NCBI RefSeq assembly: GCF_001636615.1
Contig: NZ_LGEK01000011.1
Coordinates: forward strand, 1-64,000
Direction of reading: 5' to 3'
Length of the DNA stretch: 64,000 bases
From: Mucilaginibacter sp. L294
Lineage (GTDB): Bacteria; Bacteroidota; Bacteroidia; Sphingobacteriales; Sphingobacteriaceae
Position numbers and translations under genes: made by a program. The notes under the pieces were generated by a model, which was not told where the DNA came from, made no database searches, and saw nothing but the letters and a program-made list of their open reading frames with translations. The first letter of the stretch is position 1. Each line of letters starts with the position of its first letter. Positions 31,987-41,981 of this stretch are shown one piece after another.

Positions 31987-33918
31987 AGCCTTCTTACGTA
32001 TCACCAGTTTTTTATTTTGCGCTTTGGCAATGTTATCCATGTACTGCTGCATCTCGTTGTACTTGGAAGCGGGTATAACGTGGTTGGTTAGGCTAAATTT
32101 AGTAGTGCTTATTACCTGGTTTTTTGCTGCATCATAAACGTATTTAACATCATAGCTGCCATAAGTAAAATTTAAGCTTTGATTAACCGGCAGGGTTTCT
32201 ACCTCGAAACCGGCAGGCAGATCAATGGTGGTAACGCATGATTTTTGCATGGGGTGCGAAAAGTAAAAATCGTTTCTCCTCTTTTCCAAAACAGGTAAAG
32301 TTGTTCCCCACAGATCGAACGCGCGGGGCCGGTAAAACATTTTATTGCCCGCGGCTATATCGCAAAACTTATCATATTCCAGGTCAATGCCTAACTCTTT
32401 GGTGCCATCTTTGTCGGTAGCGGGCTTAACATCTATTGCCGATGGTTGCTTCATGTTCAGCATCCTGATCAGATATTCTTTCTGTTCATCCGTTTTTAAA
32501 GATGCCAGGCCAATATAATCATCGCGATAACCACCGGTGCTTAAAATTTTCACCTCGGCTATAGCGCCGCCTTCCGGGTTAAGGGCAAGGTGCACCACGC
32601 TGTTAAACTGATTGTCTTGCATGGTGCTTTTTGGGGTGTTCATTAATACGCCGCCGGTTTCGGTAATGGCCAGTGCGTTGCGGTTTTCGGTGAATGCGCC
32701 AAGTTTGCCAAAAAGGCTGGTATTGCTTGTGCATTCAAGCCAAGTGGTATCGCCCTTAAACGGGATACACAAGATAACGTGGTTAAACGGATCTGACGGG
32801 AACGCAGCATTAGCGGGTTCCTCATTTTCGCCGGCGCGAATCATCGCATAGTACGATGGGATGTTTACAGCCTTTAGCAAGGCCGACATGTAATTGGATA
32901 AAGCCTTACAATCGCCATATTTTTTTTGGTCGACAAAAGTAGCGGGGAAGGGTTTCAGGCCGCCAATACCCAGCTGGATGCTTACATAACGCATGTTTTG
33001 CTGCATGTAATTATACAGGAACCGGGCTTTTTCTTTGTCGGTTTTTAAAGCGGCTGTCATGGCTTTTACCTCTTCAACACGTTGCGGCGTAAGTGTACAA
33101 ACGTCGGCATTTAAGGCTTGTTGCCATTTGCCATAACTTTGCCAGTTGCTTATATCGCCCGGCAGGCCATCAAACTGAAAATACCGGGTAGCAAAAGCTA
33201 TATGTGGAAACACCTGCCAGTTTACGGCGTCTTTTTCGGGTTTTATGGCTTTTAGGTTATTAACCTTCCAGGTATATTTATCCAGCCCATCGTCTATTGT
33301 TTTTTGCGGTTTTATACCCGTGTTTTTGTTGATATACCTAAAGCCGCTTTCGGGAGTGGTGCGTACAATGTATTCAGCATATTGTACCGCTTTTTCGGGT
33401 TCCTGGTATTGCCATTCGCCCAGATCCAGATAACTATTTTTGCTGGTTTCATAAGTAACCTCAATGGTTGCCGGGTACGCTGCTACGGTATGCGATAGTG
33501 CCAGCAAGCGATAATCTGTTATGATAGACATGCCATCAATAGCAGCCCTATCGTACATATCGCTTTTGTGATATTTTTTTAACTGTGTGCCGGCAGCGTT
33601 GTACGCAATCATTTCTACACTATTTACAGTGTTGAATTTTTTGTCGTAATATAAGATCAGTTGGGCTTCATCATCTCCTTTTTCATTTAAAATGGTGACG
33701 ATGCTGTGGTGCCTGGTGATAATTTTATCCTTGCCCTTGATGTATAACTCATCAGATGAGTAACGCACCACAGAGTTGGCCTTGTCCTTCAACGAATCGG
33801 GGATGGTAGCCGCTACGTACAAGTCTTTTGATAGCTTATCCTGTGCAATAGCATAACCGGTATTAAAAAATATGGCTGCTGCCGCGCAAAACAGCAGCTT
33901 GAAAATTGTGCGTTTCAT
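31984..33918 (-). CDS. DUF3857 / transglutaminase-like secreted protein, active-site intact
   Basis: A 644-residue protein with a signal peptide ending YAIAQ, an N-terminal DUF3857 beta-rich domain (about 50-230), a transglutaminase-like domain (about 260-400) and a C-terminal DUF3858-like beta domain (about 420-600). The catalytic Cys is C337 in KKYGDCKALSNYM, with H380 in FNHVIL and E395 in WLECTSN in place of the usual Asp. It could be a periplasmic or surface peptidase or cross-linking enzyme. It starts 6 bases after the paralogue upstream, so the two are one operon. Confidence 0.86.
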   Translation of the reverse strand: MKRTIFKLLFCAAAAIFFNTGYAIAQDKLSKDLYVAATIPDSLKDKANSVVRYSSDELYIKGKDKIITRHHSIVTILNEKGDDEAQLILYYDKKFNTVNSVEMIAYNAAGTQLKKYHKSDMYDRAAIDGMSIITDYRLLALSHTVAAYPATIEVTYETSKNSYLDLGEWQYQEPEKAVQYAEYIVRTTPESGFRYINKNTGIKPQKTIDDGLDKYTWKVNNLKAIKPEKDAVNWQVFPHIAFATRYFQFDGLPGDISNWQSYGKWQQALNADVCTLTPQRVEEVKAMTAALKTDKEKARFLYNYMQQNMRYVSIQLGIGGLKPFPATFVDQKKYGDCKALSNYMSALLKAVNIPSYYAMIRAGENEEPANAAFPSDPFNHVILCIPFKGDTTWLECTSNTSLFGKLGAFTENRNALAITETGGVLMNTPKSTMQDNQFNSVVHLALNPEGGAIAEVKILSTGGYRDDYIGLASLKTDEQKEYLIRMLNMKQPSAIDVKPATDKDGTKELGIDLEYDKFCDIAAGNKMFYRPRAFDLWGTTLPVLEKRRNDFYFSHPMQKSCVTTIDLPAGFEVETLPVNQSLNFTYGSYDVKYVYDAAKNQVISTTKFSLTNHVIPASKYNEMQQYMDNIAKAQNKKLVIRKKA

Positions 33919-33924
33919 TTCTGT

Positions 33925-35895
33925 TTATGATTTTTTTAGCACAACCTGCTCGTTCAGCATCTCATACATCTTTTTATAAAATTCATGAAAATCGAGGTAA
34001 TTTTCTTTAGGGTAAAGAGTGGCTTTATAGTCAATAACATAGCGTACCATTAAAGTGCCATCCTCTGCCGCTACATAGCGCTTAAAGGTAATGCTGCCAT
34101 CAGGCATGGTCATGCTGGTGCTTTTTGGCAGCGCATCAACTTTATAATTTGCAGGTAGTTTGTAGGTGCTTACAATAGAGTAGCTGTTACGATAGCCAAA
34201 TTCAATATCGGTACGCCTGTTTTCGCTCAAAAACGGATTGGTACGTAACGAGTTAAAGATGTTTGGTACAAAGTAGATGTAATTATCGTCAGAACTGGTC
34301 AGGTCGAGTTTGAAATTGACAGTTTGCGTTAGCGGCAGGGTATCAATTTCCATGTTATCAAACTTAAGCGATGTTACTTTTAAGTTGTTATTGTTATCTC
34401 GTAAATAGTCGGTATACTTTTGCTCTCCGTCGGTTTTATAACGAGACAGGGTATGTATACGGTTATAGCCAAAACTGCTTATCTGGGCTATGCCATCTAT
34501 TTTCCCGTCGCTCTTAACCTCGCCGGTTACAATTACGATCTGCCTTACCGGGTCTTTTCTTTCCAGGTAAACCATATCGTACTGCTTTTTCTCCTTGTCT
34601 ATGTATAAAGCGTCGGAGTTTAGCAGGTTATCGGGCAGCTCGTTATAAATATTGTACTTGTTTGTAGCATCAAGTACGTAGTTGTGGGCGCTATCTATTG
34701 GTACATAAACCACGGCCCTGTTAAACTGGTATAAAAAAGTATAGTAAGGTACCACCTTGCCATGGTCGCGGGTGCTTACTACCATTGGGTAGGCTTTAAT
34801 GCCCGCTTGTTTTAATAAATGGTATAATATCAGGTTTACCTCGGCCGAATTGCCGGTTTTCTTTTCCCATGCCTTTACAGTACCATCGTTGGTGTACCAG
34901 CGGTCAACGCCATTCCATTTTATGTTGTTTTTTACTTCGCCAAAAATGTATTGAATTTTTTGATCGTTGGTTGTAAGCGTTTTAACCTTTGCAATAATGG
35001 CATCTTCGCCTGTTAGTTTTCTTTTTAGCTGCAGGCCAAAGTCTTCATCATCAGCCAGTATACCACCAACCTTCGCCCAGGTATCCGAAAAGCTTTTAGC
35101 AAAGCCAATGTTTGGCCTTATGGAAGTTAACTGGTATATAATTGATTGCAAATTGTCAGTGGTAGCGGTCATGTACGGTTCATCATTTAATGATGGCACA
35201 TTAGCAATACCCCTTATATTTCTTTCAAGTGTATAAGGTATTGCATCGCTCCCCGCGCCTAAACTGCGGCCTTCATCTTTACGGGTATTTACAACCCAAG
35301 GCTGCACAATGTTAACTTTTTGCTTAAAAAATAAAAAATCGGGGATAGAAGTGGTTAACTCGCTGTAACGGGTTGGCAGTTTATCCTGAAAATACCAATC
35401 CGGGAAATTGCTAAGCGAGTTGGTGTTCCAAATATATTTGTATTCGATGATCGAACCTGGTTTGATGTTAGGCATACTAAATACGAGTGCCGAGCGGCTT
35501 TTGTCAACAAGTTCTGTAAATACCAGTTTTTTATCAAGCTTGGTTATCTCGGGCTTGCCGTTAACCAGGTTAATGGTTTGGGCCTGCAAGCCTGTAATGT
35601 ATTCCATATGGTTACCGCTGATAAATTCAATACGGATGTTGGCGTTATCCTTGCCATTGGTGTTGTATATTTTTATTCTTTTATGCCTCTCCATCCCCAG
35701 GTCAAGGTTGGCGTCATAATATATCTCAGCTTTATCAAAAAGTATTTCGGCGTTGGCATCTTTCTCAAAAGCGCAGGTTTTTGATTCAAGGTCGGCAATG
35801 TCAACTTTGCCAAAGGGCTGTGTGATGGGTTTGGTTTGTGCGTGGGCGAATGTTACACCAAGGCACAATAGCAGGAAAGTAATAGTTCTGTACAT
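33925..35895 (-). CDS. DUF3857 / transglutaminase-like secreted protein, active site lost
   Basis: I start at MYRTITFLLLCLG, giving 656 residues with a signal peptide ending AHAQ; the longer upstream frame has no support. Domain order equals that of its neighbour. At the catalytic Cys position it has S350 in KTGNSAEVNLIL, and at the His position it has Arg in FNRAVVYVP; the acidic residue remains in YVLDATN. So it probably has no Cys-protease-type activity and acts as a partner, binder or inhibitor. The gene is divergent from the DUF1800 gene. Confidence 0.85.
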   Translation of the reverse strand: MYRTITFLLLCLGVTFAHAQTKPITQPFGKVDIADLESKTCAFEKDANAEILFDKAEIYYDANLDLGMERHKRIKIYNTNGKDNANIRIEFISGNHMEYITGLQAQTINLVNGKPEITKLDKKLVFTELVDKSRSALVFSMPNIKPGSIIEYKYIWNTNSLSNFPDWYFQDKLPTRYSELTTSIPDFLFFKQKVNIVQPWVVNTRKDEGRSLGAGSDAIPYTLERNIRGIANVPSLNDEPYMTATTDNLQSIIYQLTSIRPNIGFAKSFSDTWAKVGGILADDEDFGLQLKRKLTGEDAIIAKVKTLTTNDQKIQYIFGEVKNNIKWNGVDRWYTNDGTVKAWEKKTGNSAEVNLILYHLLKQAGIKAYPMVVSTRDHGKVVPYYTFLYQFNRAVVYVPIDSAHNYVLDATNKYNIYNELPDNLLNSDALYIDKEKKQYDMVYLERKDPVRQIVIVTGEVKSDGKIDGIAQISSFGYNRIHTLSRYKTDGEQKYTDYLRDNNNNLKVTSLKFDNMEIDTLPLTQTVNFKLDLTSSDDNYIYFVPNIFNSLRTNPFLSENRRTDIEFGYRNSYSIVSTYKLPANYKVDALPKSTSMTMPDGSITFKRYVAAEDGTLMVRYVIDYKATLYPKENYLDFHEFYKKMYEMLNEQVVLKKS

Positions 35896-36015
35896 TGTAA
35901 CGTATAAGGTTAGGTTGTACGAATATAACACTTGCCGGAATATTTTTAATAGTAAATTAAAAAATTGTGGTTCGGGCATTAAACTACCCTCCAATTCAAT
36001 TGTCTTTACTATATA

Positions 36016-37395
36016 ATGGACAGCACAAAAAAAACAGCACATTTATATGCAAGGGCAGGTTTTGGGCTACGCTTTGCAGACCTGCAAGCAGCGCAGCACC
36101 TTACTGTAAAGCAAACCACCGACGGGCTTTTTAAAGCATCTGATGGGGTTGTACCGCTTAAAGTGGTGGCAACAAACAGCAACTATAAAGATGCCGACGA
36201 TGCTTTAACCAAAAAGATGTTTTTGCAACAGCAACGCCAGTTACAAAAGGACCTGAATATTGCCTGGATAACCCAAATGAGTAAGGGGAATGCCCAATTA
36301 CGGGAGAAGATGACCCTTTTTTGGCATAACCATTTTGCCTGCCGTACGCAAAACCCCTGGTACGCCCAGCAGTTGAATAATTTACATAGGGAACACGCTT
36401 TAGGTAATTTTCGCACCATGTTATTGCAGGTTTCGCAAACCCCGGCCATGCTGCAATTTTTAAATAATCAACAAAATAAAAAGGGACACCCTAACGAGAA
36501 CTTTGCCCGTGAACTAATGGAGCTTTTTACCATTGGCCGTGGTAATTATACCGAACAGGATATCAAAGAATCGGCGAGGGCGTTCACCGGTTGGGGTTTT
36601 AATAATAACGGCGAATTTGTTGAGCGTAATTTTTTACATGATGCTGGCCCAAAAACCTTTATGGGTAAAACCGGAAATTTTACAGGTGCTGATATTATTG
36701 ATACCCTGCTGCAAAAAAAAGAAACAGCAAGGTTTATTTGCAGCAAACTATATAAGTACCTGGTTAATGATACGCCAGATGCCGCACATGTTAACACAAT
36801 GGCTGATGTGTTTTACAATGGCAATTATGAGATAACACCCGTATTGAAACTGATTTTTACTGCCGATTGGTTTTATGAAGATAAGAATATAGGGAACCTT
36901 ATTAAATCGCCGGTTGATTTTATTGTGGGGCTTAACAGGCAGTTTTATGTTGATTATAAAAACCCCGATGTGCTGCTGCAGTTTCAGCGTACTTTGGGGC
37001 AGGTGTTGTTTAATCCACCAAATGTTGCCGGCTGGCCCGGGGGTAAAAGCTGGATAGACAGCTCATCGCTCATGTACAGGATAAAGATACCATCAACAGT
37101 TTTGAACGATGGTGTAATTGATTTTGCAGGTAAAACCGACCCTGAAGATGAGGCAGCACTGGCTGCTATGCCTAACATCAATGCCCGTAAGGATGTAAAC
37201 ACACCGGCGCAAAGCCAGCCAAACTGGGATGAATTTTTGGCGGCTATACCACATGGTACCACTAAAGCGGCAATTGCACAATTATTGTTGGCTACACCGC
37301 TAAGTAATGACTTAATGCAAATGATGAATAAGGCCACCAATACAAAGGCAATGGCTATTGAACTGGTTTCGACACCCGAGTATCAACTATGTTAA
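36016..37395 (+). CDS. DUF1800 domain-containing protein
   Basis: A 459-residue helical protein. TAHLYARAGFGLRFADL at the start, MTLFWHNHFACR (about 99-110), NENFARELMELFTIGRGNYTEQDI (pieces about 159-182), ARAFTGWGF and PPNVAGWPGGKSWIDSS are family hallmarks; it has the full domain. No clear signal peptide is seen. These proteins occur almost always beside a DUF1501 protein, as here, with 12 bases between stop and ATG. The pair is thought to act on the outside of the cell, but the reaction is unknown. Confidence 0.9.
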   Translation: MDSTKKTAHLYARAGFGLRFADLQAAQHLTVKQTTDGLFKASDGVVPLKVVATNSNYKDADDALTKKMFLQQQRQLQKDLNIAWITQMSKGNAQLREKMTLFWHNHFACRTQNPWYAQQLNNLHREHALGNFRTMLLQVSQTPAMLQFLNNQQNKKGHPNENFARELMELFTIGRGNYTEQDIKESARAFTGWGFNNNGEFVERNFLHDAGPKTFMGKTGNFTGADIIDTLLQKKETARFICSKLYKYLVNDTPDAAHVNTMADVFYNGNYEITPVLKLIFTADWFYEDKNIGNLIKSPVDFIVGLNRQFYVDYKNPDVLLQFQRTLGQVLFNPPNVAGWPGGKSWIDSSSLMYRIKIPSTVLNDGVIDFAGKTDPEDEAALAAMPNINARKDVNTPAQSQPNWDEFLAAIPHGTTKAAIAQLLLATPLSNDLMQMMNKATNTKAMAIELVSTPEYQLC

Positions 37396-37407
37396 TTGGA
37401 TAAAGTG

Positions 37408-38607
37408 ATGAAGAGAAGAGATTTTTTAAAAAGTACAACACTGGCATCGGGCGCGTTTTTAATACCATCATTTTTAAAACCACTTGAAGCTATGGCATCT
37501 GCCGATATGACCGGGTATAAAAACCTGGTGATCATCCAGCTATCGGGCGGAAACGATGGGTTGAATACCATAATACCCTATGGCAATGATATTTATTACC
37601 AAAAACGTAATACCATCGCCATAAAAAAACCGGAGATAGTTACACTGGATGATATGCAGGGCCTTAACCCCAACCTCTCTGCCCTAAAAGAGATTTATGA
37701 CCAGGGCTGGATGAGTGTGATCAATTCTGTAGGTTACCCTAATCCCGACAGGTCGCACTTCCGCTCGATGGATATTTGGCAAACCGGCAGCGAAGCCAAT
37801 CAGTTTTTAACCACCGGCTGGATAGGCCGGTACCTGGATGCCAATTGCGCTGTTAATAAAGACCCATACACCGCCGTTGAGGTTGATGATACCCTATCAC
37901 TTGCCATGAAAGGGGTTAAGATGAAAGGGATTGCTGTACAAAACCCGGCAAAGTTATACCAATCAACCCGCGAGCCTTTTTTTAAAGAACTGGTTGATGA
38001 ACACTACAGCACTCATTTAAATGAGGATAACCTGGGCTACCTGTACAAAACCATGATAGAAACCTATTCATCGGCCAACTATATACAACAAACCTCAAAA
38101 ACATACAATACTACTGCGCAATATCCGCAAACGGCATTTGCCAAACAGCTAAAAAGCGTTGCTAAATTTATTAATTCAGGGCTAAAAACAAGAGTTTATT
38201 ATGTGTCGTTAAGTGGATTTGATACCCACACACAGCAGCAAAACCAGCAAGGCCGCCAACTTAAAATTTATGGTGATGCAGTAGCCGCATTTGTAAAAGA
38301 CCTTAAACAGGCCGGTAAGCTTGACGATACCCTGGTAATGACCTTTTCTGAATTTGGCCGGCGCGTAGAACAAAATGCCAGCAATGGTACTGACCACGGT
38401 ACGGCAAACAACGTAATGATATTTGGCGGTAAGCTTAAAAAGGCAGGCATCTACAATAATGCGCCAAACCTGGCCCAATTAGATAATGGTGACTTAAAGT
38501 ATGAGATAGATTTTAGGGATGTTTACGCCACGCTGCTTGATAAATGGCTTAACGTAAATAATAGCCAGATATTGAACAGGAATTTTGCCGGGTTAAACTT
38601 CGTGTAG
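37408..38607 (+). CDS. DUF1501 domain-containing protein, Tat-exported
   Basis: I start at MKRRDFLKSTTLASG, giving 399 residues; a TTG four codons earlier is less likely. The RR pair in KRRDFLK followed by a hydrophobic stretch is a twin-arginine signal, so it is exported folded. The body resembles the alkaline phosphatase/sulfatase superfamily: QLSGGNDGLNTIIPY near the start, DRSHFRSMDIWQTG, GFDTHTQQ, MTFSEFGRR and DHGTANNVMIFGG. The His/Asp-rich sites suggest a metal centre. Partner of the DUF1800 protein just upstream. A tatA gene is 17 kb away. Confidence 0.9.
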   Translation: MKRRDFLKSTTLASGAFLIPSFLKPLEAMASADMTGYKNLVIIQLSGGNDGLNTIIPYGNDIYYQKRNTIAIKKPEIVTLDDMQGLNPNLSALKEIYDQGWMSVINSVGYPNPDRSHFRSMDIWQTGSEANQFLTTGWIGRYLDANCAVNKDPYTAVEVDDTLSLAMKGVKMKGIAVQNPAKLYQSTREPFFKELVDEHYSTHLNEDNLGYLYKTMIETYSSANYIQQTSKTYNTTAQYPQTAFAKQLKSVAKFINSGLKTRVYYVSLSGFDTHTQQQNQQGRQLKIYGDAVAAFVKDLKQAGKLDDTLVMTFSEFGRRVEQNASNGTDHGTANNVMIFGGKLKKAGIYNNAPNLAQLDNGDLKYEIDFRDVYATLLDKWLNVNNSQILNRNFAGLNFV

Positions 38608-38721
38608 GCGTTAATAATAAAGCAGCGATTGTGATATTAGAATAGCCTATTAATCAAACTTGTATCTTCTCAAATTGTCGTATATTGGTTTACCGTAAGC
38701 GTTATCAAATACCCCTGATTA

Positions 38722-40575
38722 ATGGAGAATATTTATAAGATCATTCTTGAAGAGACTCTTGCAGGGTATTGGGATTGTTATCTGCGTGAAGATAGGGTGA
38801 TCTATAGCAGTACTTTTAAAAATATATTTGGTTACCAGGACGACGAATTGCCAAACACCACAGAAACCTGGGCAAACCTGATAGTGCCTGAAGACAGGCC
38901 CCGGATGGACGCCTGCCTTAAACAGCATTACGAAAGCCATGGCAAAAAACCATTTAATATTGATGTAAGGTACACCCACAAAAACGGCACGATAGTTTGG
39001 ATAAACAGCACAGGCCGTGTAATTGAATGGGATAATGACGAACCTATACGCATGGTAGGCTGCCATATTGATATCAGTGATAAAAAACTTACGGAGCAAA
39101 CGCTTGAAATAAGCGAGGAAACATTCAGGAATGCCTTTGAGTACTCGCCTATAGGGATGGTGCTGGTATCGGTACAGGGCCGGTTTTTAAAAGTTAACAA
39201 AAGCATCTGTGATATGCTGGGCTATACAGCCGATGAACTGATTGCAAAAACCTTCCAGGAGATAACCCACCCCGACGATCTGGGAGCCGATCTTGCCCTC
39301 CTGCAAAAAACATTGAATAAAGAGGTAAGCGGGTACCAAATGGAAAAAAGGTACCTGAAAAAGGATGGCGGTATTATCTGGGTGGTACTAAATGTAGGCA
39401 TTGTACGCGATAAAGCAGAAGCGCCGCTGTATTTTGTATCGCAGATAAAAGATATTACCGAACACAAACTTGCCGAAACCATCCTTAAAGAAAGTGAACG
39501 AAGATGGATCTTTGCATCCGAAGGATCAGGCGGGGGCATCTGGGACCTGGATTTGGTTAACAACACCGTTTTTCACTCAAAACAATGCCTGAGTATGATA
39601 GGCCTGGAAGAACATGAGTTTAGTAACATACCCGGGCAGTGGACAAGCAGGGTGCACCCCGATGACCGGGATAAATACGTGGCTGATGTAAGAGCCTATA
39701 TAAACGGCGAAACGGATTTTTACTCGAACCAGCACCGTGTTTTGTGCAAAGATGGCACCTATAAATGGATATTGGACAGGGGAAAAGTTATTGAATTTGA
39801 TGAAAACAACAGGCCCGCCCGTATAATAGGCACCCACACCGATATTTCCGAGCAAAAGCAACAGGAACAGCTCCTGCGCGAAACCCTGGAAGTAATAAGC
39901 GGGCAAAATAATAGGTTGCTAAACTTTGCCTACATCGTATCGCACAACCTGCGCACCCACGCAAGCAATTTTAAAATGCTGATGGATGTGCTGACCGACC
40001 CTGTTACAAACGAGACGGAAAAACAGGAGCTATCTAACCACCTGGCAAAAGTTTCTGAACAATTGAATGATACTATTGCCAACCTTAACGAGGTAGTGTC
40101 TATACAAACCAATCTCAATATTCAAACAGCCGAGGTTAACCTGCTTAATTATTTTAACAGGGCTATAGCACTACTGGCAAATGACATTAAAACCTGGGAT
40201 GTGGATATAGAAAGTCTTATCCCCGCCGAATGTTCCCTCGTGCACAGCCCTGCTTATTTGGAGAGCATCATCTTTAATTTAATAAGCAATGCTATCAAAT
40301 ATCGCCCGGTAACTGCCCGACCTAAAATTACGCTGGGTTATTTTAAAGATGCCGATGGCAGGGAGGGTTTTACAGTTGCAGATAACGGCATAGGTATCGA
40401 TCTGCAAAAACATGGTAATGATCTGTTTGGTATGTATAAAACCTTTAACGGTAACCGCGATGCCAAAGGCATGGGGCTTTTTATCACCAAAAACCAGATA
40501 GAAGCATTAGGCGGTAAAATTGAGGTTGAAAGCGAGTTGGGCCGGGGCACAACTTTTAAGGTTTATTTAACCTGA
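38722..40575 (+). CDS. PAS-domain sensor histidine kinase (soluble)
   Basis: A 617-residue kinase without membrane segments. Three PAS/PAC units lie at about 5-120, 125-250 and 255-385. The histidine region is atypical: H408 in SHNLRTHASN instead of SHELRTPL, a form common in Bacteroidota PAS kinases. The ATPase domain (about 505-617) has the N box FNLISNAIKY, DNGIGI with D554 and a G2 box GMGLFITK. It should sense a small ligand or redox state in the cytoplasm. No response regulator is adjacent; it is followed 22 bases later by a permease. Confidence 0.92.
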   Translation: MENIYKIILEETLAGYWDCYLREDRVIYSSTFKNIFGYQDDELPNTTETWANLIVPEDRPRMDACLKQHYESHGKKPFNIDVRYTHKNGTIVWINSTGRVIEWDNDEPIRMVGCHIDISDKKLTEQTLEISEETFRNAFEYSPIGMVLVSVQGRFLKVNKSICDMLGYTADELIAKTFQEITHPDDLGADLALLQKTLNKEVSGYQMEKRYLKKDGGIIWVVLNVGIVRDKAEAPLYFVSQIKDITEHKLAETILKESERRWIFASEGSGGGIWDLDLVNNTVFHSKQCLSMIGLEEHEFSNIPGQWTSRVHPDDRDKYVADVRAYINGETDFYSNQHRVLCKDGTYKWILDRGKVIEFDENNRPARIIGTHTDISEQKQQEQLLRETLEVISGQNNRLLNFAYIVSHNLRTHASNFKMLMDVLTDPVTNETEKQELSNHLAKVSEQLNDTIANLNEVVSIQTNLNIQTAEVNLLNYFNRAIALLANDIKTWDVDIESLIPAECSLVHSPAYLESIIFNLISNAIKYRPVTARPKITLGYFKDADGREGFTVADNGIGIDLQKHGNDLFGMYKTFNGNRDAKGMGLFITKNQIEALGGKIEVESELGRGTTFKVYLT

Positions 40576-40597
40576 ATATTAAACTATTGACAAGCAA

Positions 40598-41944
40598 ATG
40601 GCTACACCCGGTAAACAGAAGGAAGTAAAATTAAAAAAGGTTTTAGGTATTGTATTTGGCGTATCAATAGTTGTGGGCAGCACCATTGGCGCGGGTATTT
40701 TGCGTGCGCCGGGAAGCATTGCCGCACTTTTGCCCAATAAACTGCTTATACTTTGCTGCTGGCTATTAACAGGAGTTTATATTTTATTATGCGCAAGTTC
40801 ATATGCTGAACTAACCGCTATGATGCCAAAAGCAGGCGGTGCATTCAATTATATTAAAAGGGCTTTTGGTACCTATATTGGCTTTGCCGCCGGGTGGTTT
40901 GATTTTGTATTGAATGTAAGCGCACCCGCGTTTTTCTGCATTGTTTTAGGCGAATACACCGCCTTGCTTTTTCCGCGATTGCAAGGGTATGATAAGTCCG
41001 TTGGTATGGGTTATTTAACCGCATTTACACTGCTTAACCTGCCCGGTATAAAAACAAGCAGCGCCACACAAAAAATAACAAGTATTTTAAAGGTTGTTTT
41101 ACTGCTGGTTTTGGTTGCCGGTTGTTTTTTGGCAAAGCCTCAGCAATCATCGGGCTTATTGGTTACGCAAACTACTGTATTTAACGGGGCATTACTCATT
41201 GCCTTTTTTAAGGCCATGCAGTTAATTTTAGGTACTTATGACGGCTGGATGGCAGTATCGTTTTTTGCAGAGGAAGATGAAAACCCCGGTAAAAATATAG
41301 CCCGGTCTTATTTTATTGGCGCTATTACTATTATTATCCTTTACCTGCTAATTAACGGCGCCATTTTATATGTGCTTCCGCTTAGTTCAATAGCTAAATC
41401 GCCTTTGGCTGCTTCTGCTGCCGCCGCGGTTGCTTTTGGCAGTTGGAGCTCTATCATCATCAATATAATAGCCATCTTTTCCGTTATCAGCATATTAAAT
41501 GCCTACATGCTGATACCCCCGCGGATACTTTTTGGCTTAAGCCGAGAAGGTTTTTTTATAAAGCAGGGGATACTGTTAAACAAGGGGGGGACCCCGTACG
41601 TTTCCATGCTGGTTTGTTATGTATTATCGTTTGTTTTTATCATGTATAATACTTTCGAGCAAATCTTCTCTCTTGCGGCAGTAATGCTAACCGTTGTCAC
41701 CTCTTTTTCGTTCGCATCGTTATTAATACTGAGGAAAAAAGAGCCGGGCCTTCATCGGCCGTATAAAGCGTGGGGGTACCCTTATTTAACCATTCTTGCG
41801 CTTACGGTTAGCTTGGTATTGTTTGTAGGCTTTGCCATAAGCGATACCAGGAGCTTTATATTTGTGGTGGCTCTTTTCCTGGTATCATATCCTCTTTACA
41901 GGGTGGTAACCAGGGTAAATGGTAGTGCGACCAAACATCTATAA
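40598..41944 (+). CDS. APC-family amino-acid permease
   Basis: A 448-residue transporter with about twelve helices. VGSTIGAGILRAPGSIA (about 26-42) is the substrate-binding unwound helix of the APC fold; SYAELTAMMPKAGGAFNYIKRAFG (pieces about 68-90) and FFAEEDENPGKNIARSYFIG (pieces about 224-243) are family landmarks. It lies in the LAT/YfnA-like part of the family, but the amino acid is not visible. It starts 22 bases after the PAS kinase and is probably cotranscribed with it. Confidence 0.9.
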   Translation: MATPGKQKEVKLKKVLGIVFGVSIVVGSTIGAGILRAPGSIAALLPNKLLILCCWLLTGVYILLCASSYAELTAMMPKAGGAFNYIKRAFGTYIGFAAGWFDFVLNVSAPAFFCIVLGEYTALLFPRLQGYDKSVGMGYLTAFTLLNLPGIKTSSATQKITSILKVVLLLVLVAGCFLAKPQQSSGLLVTQTTVFNGALLIAFFKAMQLILGTYDGWMAVSFFAEEDENPGKNIARSYFIGAITIIILYLLINGAILYVLPLSSIAKSPLAASAAAAVAFGSWSSIIINIIAIFSVISILNAYMLIPPRILFGLSREGFFIKQGILLNKGGTPYVSMLVCYVLSFVFIMYNTFEQIFSLAAVMLTVVTSFSFASLLILRKKEPGLHRPYKAWGYPYLTILALTVSLVLFVGFAISDTRSFIFVVALFLVSYPLYRVVTRVNGSATKHL

Positions 41945-41981
41945 ATTACTTGTTTACTATCCGGGCAGCGGCATCGCTTAT

